A DNA stretch of 37,218 nt from Nemertoderma westbladi (taxonomy: Eukaryota; Xenacoelomorpha; Nemertodermatida; Nemertodermatidae): contig JAUCBJ010005546.1 in assembly GCA_032718475.1 (NCBI GenBank), forward strand, positions 1-37,218. The letters are read 5' to 3'. Under the pieces are notes generated by a model. The model was not told where the DNA came from. It saw only the letters and a list, made by a program, of their open reading frames with translations, and did no database searches. Positions 28,820-37,218 of this stretch are shown one piece after another (within the stretch, counting starts at the first letter, position 1; each line of letters begins with the position of its first letter). Both the position numbers and the translations under genes were made by a program.

Positions 28820-29799
28820 TGCGAATTATATAATTGCAGATTGTATAATTGCAAGTCGTGCTATTGTGATCCGTGATTGCTGACTCTGATTGATGTGTTA
28901 CTAAAGTGTGCCTAAGATTACGAATGCTTAGATAGGCGCTCTTTTCCCTTTGATTGATTTCTATCTCTTAGTTTACTGTAAATAATTACTGATTAGGTCA
29001 AAGTAATACAGTATTTTAGGCTGTTACATATTTGTGACTGTAATTAATTAGTAAAATTAAGAATTAGTACGCAGCATAGCGGAGAGTAGCTAAGGTAATA
29101 ATTAGAGTACCGTAAACTATTCACGCTGAGCGGTTATTTGAATTAGCGGGCAATAAACTAGATCGCAATAGTTAGTACGCAAGACACTAGTGAATTGCTG
29201 GCCTAAAGCCAGCTGCAGGGAAGTTTAGACCCAGAGCGGTATCACCCATGAAAGACATTGTACTGTACCAATTTTGATTTATTTAAATATTCTCGCATTC
29301 ACACATTTCGTTAGGGAACCCTCCGTATTCGCGATTAGAAAAGACGTAGGCATTAGCGTACTTCAACAGTAGTAAAATTAGGCGTAAGAATATACTCTGA
29401 GTGCAAAGCCCCTCGCACTCGTCTTAAGTAAGCTTAGGGAGCCGACTCGGGTTTATTGTTTTGGTTATTCCCGCGTGGCTCATAGATTCGAACAGTTAGC
29501 TCTCTATCGAGCGATCGGTAGAGAAAGGAACAAGCGATTTTGCAGGAGCTGTGTAAATTTAGTAAAATATATTAGCGGACGGCAGATTAGCGCCATCCAA
29601 CGGTAAGTAGCGGTTTTGTATTTAGCAACCCTTACAATTTAGTAATAGCACGCTCCTGACCCCCTTTACTTAACAGTAGAGCAGTCTTTGTGTCTTATTG
29701 GTTAGGCGAGAGCTCATTAGGTTGGCAGAGAGGTATACGGGTATTTGTCTGTTCAACAGTTCTGCTGTTAGTATAGGTGTCGCGGTTGTTTAACAGTGA

Positions 29800-30060
29800 G
29801 GTATGTTTTGTTTGCTGTAGGCTGTAGCGTACAGTAGAACATTGAGTATATTCTTTTAGGCTGTTAGTTTAGATTACTGTATTCACTGGCTGCGTACAAT
29901 AGTACAGTAGTACATTAGGCTGATTGTTGTTACTGCGTACGGTAGAAGGGACATTTGTTTTGCCGTACCACATACAGTATCATTAGGCTGTTAGGTTGGT
30001 GTACTGTTTTACTTACTGTACTGCATACAGTGGATGTACGGTAGTGCGTTTTGCTAATTG
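29800..30060 (+). repeat. Degenerate tandem units in the leader of element 2
   Basis: Repeated phrases TTAGGCTG(TT), TACTGTA-TCACTG or GTACTG, and GCGTACAGTAG/GCGTACGGTAG recur at roughly 60-80 bp intervals. Confidence 0.5.
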
Positions 30061-30889
30061 CGAATACAGCAGTTCCTTAGGCCTTAGGGCAAATTGTAAT
30101 TAGTAAGTTTTTTGAAATTTTTAGCTAGGTTTGCGAGAATTCAGTTTCGGTCAAAATTATTTTGTAAAATTCTAGAGTTTTGTACCGGTATGTTAGGTAA
30201 CCGCTTAGTTATTTTATACCATCTGGAGATACATGGCAAGACGGAACTTCTGAGTTTGGGGTTCGTGTGGGTCTGCGGGTTCGGTTTGCAATCAGCGAAG
30301 GGCCTGAATCTTTGGACGCGGACGTGGAATCTCACAGCAAACAAGGTTAGTTGTTCTGTTGGCACCAGTGTGTTTGTGGAAGCAGTAAAAAATTATCGGT
30401 TGTTTAACTGCGAAGCTGAACTCAATTTATTAGTTAGGATATTTAGGTTTAGCCGGCCATGGTTTTTTGAATCGCTCAAGTTAGAGAGAGAGTTAGAGAG
30501 AGTCGCAACCCGAAGATGTAGCCACGCGCTAGTGGATACATATAATATTTGAAATTAAAATTACGTTGATTAGAGCTATATATATAAAATTAGAAATATT
30601 CGGGCGGCAAGTATATTTTGAATATTTTGTATTAGATTCAAAAGTTATTTTGTGCTATACCGGTATTTAATACTATATAGTAGCTATATAATAATATTTT
30701 GTTTAAATATTGTGTTAGTATTTGCTATAACTATATACCCCATTAAATTCACAATATTGCATTGCGAATTTATTTGACATTTGGACCAACTGATTATTTG
30801 ACAAATAATTTGACCGTATTTCGGTTAAATTATAATTATATCTCGAACTTTTGCGAGATTTTTGCCGGAAGGCAAACATTATTTAGACT

Positions 30890-33800
30890 ATGAGTGTCTC
30901 AGACAAAGAGGCACTAGAGGACAGCTATGAGACGGCGGCCGGACCGCCGACTGACGATAGCGTAAATATTACTGTTGATGACAATGCCGACTATGACGAC
31001 GCAGCGAGCGACGCTGACGTAAGTGAACAGGAGGACGAGACAGTGACTAGTGAGGAAGAACAACAACCTCAAGTAATAGTATTAGGATCCCCTACCGCTA
31101 CTGTAAGGAAGGACTGCACAGCAGCCCGGACAGAGGTGAGTGATAGGGAGGATAGTGTAGCAGAAGCGAGAGCCCGGAGCCCGGTTTCCAGACCTGTGGG
31201 TATGGTAAGTGCCGTGGTCCCGACGGCTGTAAGGAGTACCCGTAGTTCCCGAAATAATCCTTCAAGTCCACCGAGTGTGAGTCAGGTAAGCGAGAGAGAA
31301 CTTGATATCGCGATAAAGAAGAAACTTCGCGCGCATGCCGGACATATAACTCGGACGACGGACAAGGTAAGGAAGATGTTAGCTGATTCAGCCAACATCG
31401 GGAGGGTAGAGTTAGTAGAGATTAGAAGAGGATATAACTCAGCGTTATTCAAGCAGACGGAGGAGCTTGCAGTCCTAGCGAAGAAGGCAGTAGAGTCTCA
31501 GTCGAGCGACGTGGCGACGAGGATTTACGACAGGGTTTTAGCAGCCTTGTTGGAGCACCGCGAGTTATCGGAGCGATTCCGACGAGTTAGGACGGAGAAC
31601 TGGCTGCTATGGGCATCACAAGCGCAGGCGACTCAAGTGAGTGACGCAGAGTTGAGAGAGTTAGTGGAGCGAGAAGAGATCCAAGATAAAGAAGAGCGCC
31701 GGTATCAAAGGGAAGTTACTAGCTGGCTGATGCAGAATGGAGTGGTGGTACCAGGCCAGGTGCTACCGACGACGGAGAACATCCAACAGAGGACGTTGAC
31801 TCCACCCGACGACGCATCCAGAGACAGCGGCGATTCCCAGGTTAGTCACGCGCGAGGTAAGGTTATATGTGCTAGATCCCTTGTTTCGCACAACTCGGCG
31901 GAGGAGAGAAGACGCCGACTAGACGAACAGCAGGCGGAAGTTTTGCGTGCACAGGAAGCACGGAAGGAAGCCGAGCGGGAATGGGAGCGCACACGTAAGT
32001 TAGACGCAAAGTTGCGAGAGTTGGAAGAAAAAGGTAAGCGTGAGCAAGCGGAACGCGAACAGGAAGAACGCGAACTTCAACTTCAACGCGAACGCGAACT
32101 CCAACTCCAACGCGAACGCGAAGAACGCGAACTTCAACTTCAACGCGAACGCGAACGGGAAGCTAAGGAATGCGAGCAAAGAAGACGCGAACTCCAACTC
32201 GAACGCGAGCGCAAGGAGCGCGCGCGAACTTGAGCGCGAGAGGGAGCGACGGGCGTTGTATGAAGAGAAGGCGCGTGTGGAAGAAGAGGGCGCAGCGAGA
32301 CGAGCGAGGGAAGAAGAAGAACGTAAACTGGCGCAGTTGGAAAGTGCGAGATTAAGTTTAGAGAGCGAAGAACGGACTAGGAAGGCGAACGAAATCGCCG
32401 AGAAGGGGATGCGAATGATCGAAGAATGTGGGGCGAGTGTAGGGACAGAGTTGCGAGAACTGTTCGCACTGCAGAAGGCCGAACAGGAAGCGAGAACGCC
32501 GACCATACGCGAGTCGACGACGACCAGAATTCCTATACCCGGTCCAGCTATTACGAGTACACGGATCGCTAAACCGTTCTCTACATATCGCACGCCGGTT
32601 GGTATTGGTGCTTCACCCATCATCGCTCAGGATCCACGTCATCGGAACACCGCACCACTATACACCGAACGCGAGAACGAAGAGTTTAGAGAAACTCCGA
32701 CGGGCCGAGTATTTGGCGAACCGAACCCGTGGGTTTGGAATACGCAGACGGAGCGCCGACCCAGTTCGACGGAGAACTTCCGGGTTAAACCGGAAGAGGG
32801 ATCATATGAGAGACAGCGGATTACTCAGATAGAGCCGACTATACAACAGAACCCTAGCCAGGAATTTATTACGAGGGATGAGTTAAGTGCTAGTTTAGCG
32901 CAAGCTATATCGCCGCACATCCAACCTATAACGGACATGCTTAGCAACCTACGGTTAAAGGAAGCAGCCCAGGTAAGAAGTAATTCTAATCCTAGCAGGC
33001 CTGAGTTAGATAAAGTCCAGCCTAGTCAACGAGTACGCATATCGGAGGAGACTATACCACATAGACCTCAGGTAAGGACGCCTGTCCCGAATATTCATAA
33101 TCCCAATTTCGAAAATTCGGCGGAAAGATTTATTGAGGAAGCTTGGGTCAGGGCCTCGGCGCGCAAACCATCGCGAGCGCTAAGGACTGACACTGAGTCA
33201 AGCGATGAAGAGGAAGACATGAGACGTCAGAAGTCCCGAAACTATAAGGAAAGAAGGACCGACGCGGAGCAGGTAAGTTGGAACCACCGGGAAAGGACCA
33301 GACTTAATAACCCTGCGGAACTAAACCATTTGTTAACCCGGAACGACGCAACCCTTAGGGACATAGGTAAGTTTGCTGCTAGGCAAGGACTGCCGACGCA
33401 ACAACCCCAGAAGTTTATGGGCAACCATAAGCACTGGAGGACCTTTAAAACCTATGTTGACGAGCAGCTAACCAACAGCACCTTTACTCCCAACGAGAAG
33501 TTCAACTATTTGCTTCAGATGCTCCATCGAGAACCTAGAGCCATTGCTGATAACTTCGTCGGCAACGAAAGAGCATTCGAGTTAGCGATGAAGACGCTTA
33601 GTGACATCTACGGGAATAAAACCAAGATGGCGCAGTCGATAGTAGAAGACTTGGGTAAGGGTGGAAGGATTACAACTCCGTTAGAGCTGTTGAACTTAGC
33701 GAACGCTATTTCGAACGCATTGGACATCTTGAGGACGGTGAATCTACCTCATCATGGTGATCACGCCGAAGTTTTAAAGAGCGTAATAAGACGTCTAAAC

Positions 33801-34031
33801 ATGCGTTACCGACAGAAATGGCGCAAATTAGAGAATAAGTTGGAGGGCCAAGGTAAAGTATTGACACTTCAGCATATTCATGACATGATAGCCACAGACG
33901 CAGTAGCAGAGATGAAATCAAACTTCTCAGAAGAGAATATGAGAGAGTCTAAACCTGTTACCGGTAAGTCTATGGTAAGTTTTGACGATGACAGGACCAC
34001 TGTGACATTTAACTCAGTAGATGATAATTGA
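30890..34031 (+). pseudogene. BEL/Pao-like Gag of element 2, frameshifted and 3'-truncated
   Basis: The ATG at 30890 opens a 447-codon frame that ends at 32233; the coding sense continues to 34031 in the +1 frame. The break lies in a CG-dinucleotide run near 32217-32227. Features: an acidic N-terminus, a long Arg/Glu/Gln coiled coil (about 31890-32400) encoded by imperfect CGCGAACGCGAACTTCAA-type repeats, a linker, and a BEL/Pao Gag core (DUF1759-like: KFMGNHKHWRTFKTYVDEQL, EKFNYLLQMLHRE, TLSDIYGNKTK) at 33410-33950. No zinc knuckles, protease or Pol follow. The last codons (GAT GAT AAT TGA) lie inside the first unit of the downstream tandem array, so the gag is cut off by it. Its only likely role was particle assembly. 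Whether the frameshift is real or a sequencing error is open. Confidence 0.78.
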
Positions 34032-37000
34032 TGTTAACGACATACTGACTAACAGGGGGTTGGTATGTATATATTAAATTAAATTAAAGGAAGAACAGGA
34101 GTCTTACACCCCCAATAAAAAATATAGAATCAGGACATTTAGCCCAAAATATTTCTCGACCCCTAGGGTCATCGAAAGAACAACAAACACACAAACACAA
34201 ACACAAACAAATATAAATACATGCTAAACATACAGGTATGTGTCGCAACCCTAACCCTAAGCCTACCCGCCATACACTAAATGATACCGTTAATAAACTG
34301 CACAATAGCTAAGCCTATATTCTATAAGAAAATATATGACAATTTTGTCGCCGTGAAAGGGGTATGACTGAGGCAAAAATAATTAATTTGTGAAAAATAT
34401 GGTTGCGTTTCGGTGTCTTGGACCAGTACGCGCTAATCCTCGACACCTCGTCAGCTGGACAGGGAATTAGCCAAGCCTATCTATATTGCACCAATGACCT
34501 AAAATAATCGCACCATCAACTCTGTTACCACCTAGCCCAAAACAGAAGTCAGACCACAGAACACAGGAACCCTATAGGCCTATGGTAAGTAAATATGTTA
34601 CCAATGGGAAACTGGTTGAATGCTAGGGCACACACACAGTACAAAATTTAAATAAGATTTTATGATTTGCAGTAATGTCGGAATTCTGCTCCACTTTCAT
34701 AAGATGATAATTGATGTTAACGACATACTGACTAACAGGGGGTTGGTATGTATATATTAAATTAAATTAAAGGAAGAACAGGAGTCTTACACCCCCAATA
34801 AAAAATATAGAATCAGGACATTTAGCCCAAAATATTTCTCGACCCCTAGGGTCATCGAAAGAACAACAAACACACAAACACAAACACAAACAAATATAAA
34901 TACATGCTAAACATACAGGTATGTGTCGCAACCCTAACCCTAAGCCTACCCGCCATACACTAAATGATACCGTTAATAAACTGCACAATAGCTAAGCCTA
35001 TATTCTATAAGAAAATATATGACAATTTTGTCGCCGTGAAAGGGGTATGACTGAGGCAAAAATAATTAATTTGTGAAAAATATGGTTGCGTTTCGGTGTC
35101 TTGGACCAGTACGCGCTAATCCTCGACACCTCGTCAGCTGGACAGGGAATTAGCCAAGCCTATCTATATTGCACCAATGACCTAAAATAATCGCACTATC
35201 AACTCTGTTACCACCTAGCCCAAAACAGAAGTCAGACCACAGAACACAGGAACCCTATAGGCCTATGGTAAGTAAATATGTTACCAATGGGAAACTGGTT
35301 GAATGCTAGGGCACACACACAGTACAAAATTTAAATAAGATTTTATGATTTGCAGTAATGTCGGAATTCTGCTCCACTTTCATAAGATGATAATTGATGT
35401 TAACGACATACTGACTAACAGGGGGTTGGTATGTATATATTAAATTAAATTAAAGGAAGAACAGGAGTCTTACACCCCCAATAAAAAATATAGAATCAGG
35501 ACATTTAGCCCAAAATATTTCTCGACCCCTAGGGTCATCGAAAGAACAACAAACACACAAACACAAACACAAACAAATATAAATACATGCTAAACATACA
35601 GGTATGTGTCGCAACCCTAACCCTAAGCCTACCCGCCATACACTAAATGATACCGTTAATAAACTGCACAATAGCTAAGCCTATATTCTATAAGAAAATA
35701 TATGACAATTTTGTCGCCGTGAAAGGGGTATGACTGAGGCAAAAATAATTAATTTGTGAAAAATATGGTTGCGTTTCGGTGTCTTGGACCAGTACGCGCT
35801 AATCCTCGACACCTCGTCAGCTGGACAGGGAATTAGCCAAGCCTATCTATATTGCACCAATGACCTAAAATAATCGCACCATCAACTCTGTTACCACCTA
35901 GCCCAAAACAGACGTCAGACCACAGAACACAGGAACCCTATAGGCCTATGGTAAGTAAATATGTTACCAATGGGAAACTGGTTGAATGCTAGGGCACACA
36001 CACAGTACAAAATTTAAATAAGATTTTATGATTTGCAGTAATGTCGGAATTCTGCTCCACTTTCATAAGATGATAATTGATGTTAACGACATACTGACTA
36101 ACAGGGGGTTGGTATGTATATATTAAATTAAATTAAAGGAAGAACAGGAGTCTTACACCCCCAATAAAAAATATAGAATCAGGACATTTAGCCCAAAATA
36201 TTTCTCGACCCCTAGGGTCATCGAAAGAACAACAAACACACAAACACAAACAAATATAAATACATGCTAAACATACAGGTATGTGTCGCAACCCTAACCC
36301 TAAGCCTACCCGCCATACACTAAATGATACCGTTAATAAACTGCACAATAGCTAAGCCTATATTCTATAAGAAAATATATGACAATTTTGTCGCCGTGAA
36401 AGGGGTATGACTGAGGCAAAAATAATTAATTTGTGAAAAATATGGTTGCGTTTCGGTGTCTTGGACCAGTACGCGCTAATCCTCGACACCTCGTCAGCTG
36501 GACAGGGAATTAGCCAAGCCTATCTATATTGCACCAATGACCTAAAATAATCGCACCATCAACTCTGTTACCACCTAGCCCAAAACAGATACATGCTAAA
36601 CATACAGGTATGTGTCGCAACCCTAACCCTAAGCCTACCCGCCATACACTAAATGATACCGTTAATAAACTGCACAATAGCTAAGCCTATATTCTATAAG
36701 AAAATATATGACAATTTTGTCGCCGTGAAAGGGGTATGACTGAGGCAAAAATAATTAATTTGTGAAAAATATGGTTGCGTTTCGGTGTCTTGGACCAGTA
36801 CGCGCTAATCCTCGACACCTCGTCAGCTGGACAGGGAATTAGCCAAGCCTATCTATATTGCACCAATGACCTAAAATAATCGCACCATCAACTCTGTTAC
36901 CACCTAGCCCAAAACAGAAGTCAGACCTCAGAACACAGGAACCCTATAGGCCTATGGTAAGTAAATATGTTACCAATGGGAAACTGGTTGAATGCTAGGG

Positions 37001-37218
37001 CACACACACAGTACAAAATTTAAATAAGATTTTATGATTTGCAGTAATGTCGGAATTCTGCTCCACTTTCATAAGATGATAATTGATGTTAACGACATAC
37101 TGACTAACAGGGGGTTGGTATGTATATATTAAATTAAATTAAAGGAAGAACAGGAGTCTTACACCCCCAATAAAAAATATAGAATCAGGACATTTAGCCC
37201 AAAATATTTCTCGACCCC
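34019..37218 (+). repeat. Tandem array, 683-bp unit, runs off the window
   Basis: Full units at 34019-34701, 34702-35384 and 35385-36067. Unit 4 (36068-36588) has a 6-bp deletion in its ACAAAC run and stops at unit offset 526; unit 5 (36589-37073) restarts at offset 198; unit 6 begins at 37074 and is cut by the window end. Copies differ at only a few bases each. Each unit has an AATAAA near its start, a GACCC-CTA-GGGTC inverted repeat, an AACCCTAACCCTAA phrase, and an 88-bp GTAAGT...TTTGCAG stretch. No coding constraint was seen; 71-73-codon minus frames recur only because the DNA repeats. Confidence 0.96.
34585..34672 (+). other. Intron-like 88-bp stretch in the satellite unit
   Basis: Starts GGTAAGTAAATATG-type donor and ends with a TTTATGATTTGCAG acceptor. 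The same stretch recurs in units 2, 3 and 5. The strength of both sites suggests the unit derives from a spliced transcript region, but no exon with known coding sense flanks it. Confidence 0.4.

Larger units (their letters stand above)
28002..30889 (+). other. Putative 5' region (LTR and leader) of BEL/Pao-like element 2
   Basis: Precedes the second BEL/Pao-type gag by nearly 3 kb. A hairpin (GTCCTGGC ... GCCAGGGAC, near 28003-28028), a perfect 16-bp palindrome at 28036-28051 and a TATA box (TATAAAT, 28200-28206) fit an LTR promoter region. No second LTR copy is visible, so LTR borders cannot be fixed. At 28794-28819 there are four GTAAGT copies in 26 bases. Degenerate units with TTAGGCTGTT and TACTG phrases run through about 29800-30060. 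An open stretch at 30112-30552 does not look like a real gene. Confidence 0.45.

Noticed and set aside
30112-30552. 146-codon open frame in the leader of element 2
   Set aside because: No recognisable domain, biased W/F/L composition, and located in a leader full of donor-like sites and degenerate repeats; it looks like a chance frame.
34247-34262. AACCCTAACCCTAA telomere-like phrase in each satellite unit
   Set aside because: Only two telomere-type hexamers per unit, embedded in unique sequence; not a telomere or a convincing interstitial telomeric array.
34084-36348. Repeated 71-73-codon minus-strand frames in the tandem array
   Set aside because: They recur only because the DNA unit repeats. 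The one length difference follows the 6-bp deletion of an ACAAAC run, and the composition is that of translated simple repeats.

Overview
The window is eukaryotic, from an AT-rich invertebrate animal genome, probably marine. The evidence is a spliced PAN/Apple plus C-type-lectin secreted protein gene with GT-AG introns and a dense layering of Ty3, BEL/Pao, RTE and hAT elements. No bacterial operon logic is present. I could not place the phylum.

Layout. (1) 1-5098: a Ty3-type LTR retrotransposon with an uninterrupted 1514-residue Gag-Pol; its 5' LTR is cut by the window edge and the visible LTR overlap is identical, so the insertion is young. (2) 5708-27204: the one host gene I recognise, three coding exons (5708-6144, 6841-6987, 26988-27204) joining in phase to 266 codons plus stop; intron 2 is 20.0 kb. 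(3) Intron 2 is almost entirely transposon: a jockey/CR1-like LINE fragment (minus, 7513-8272), a retroelement C-terminal fragment (8281-8571), a hAT-type element with 8-bp target duplications (8580-9539) carrying an RTE fragment, a decayed near full-length RTE LINE (minus, 9575 to about 13290), and a BEL/Pao LTR element of 11.8 kb (13606-25434, TSD ATTTT) that has lost reverse transcriptase and integrase. A second copy of the retroelement C-terminal fragment lies at 26150-26746. (4) 28000-34018: leader and frameshifted gag of a second BEL/Pao-like element. (5) 34019 to the window end: a tandem array with a 683-bp unit that begins exactly where the second gag stops.

How the parts relate. The lectin-like gene is the only likely host function: a secreted protein with an adhesion/recognition architecture, a CTLD that has lost one disulfide, and an altered calcium-site motif. 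The rest is mobile DNA in different states: intact (Ty3), recently inserted but internally deleted (BEL/Pao 1), and decayed (RTE, LINE, second gag). The most unusual signals are the in-frame fusion of the BEL/Pao protease region to the tail of its RNase H region, the density and shared codon phase of splice-donor-like sequences in both BEL/Pao gag genes, the inverted pair of RTE copies inside the intron, and the gag/satellite junction. I did not find a clear new defence or catalytic system.
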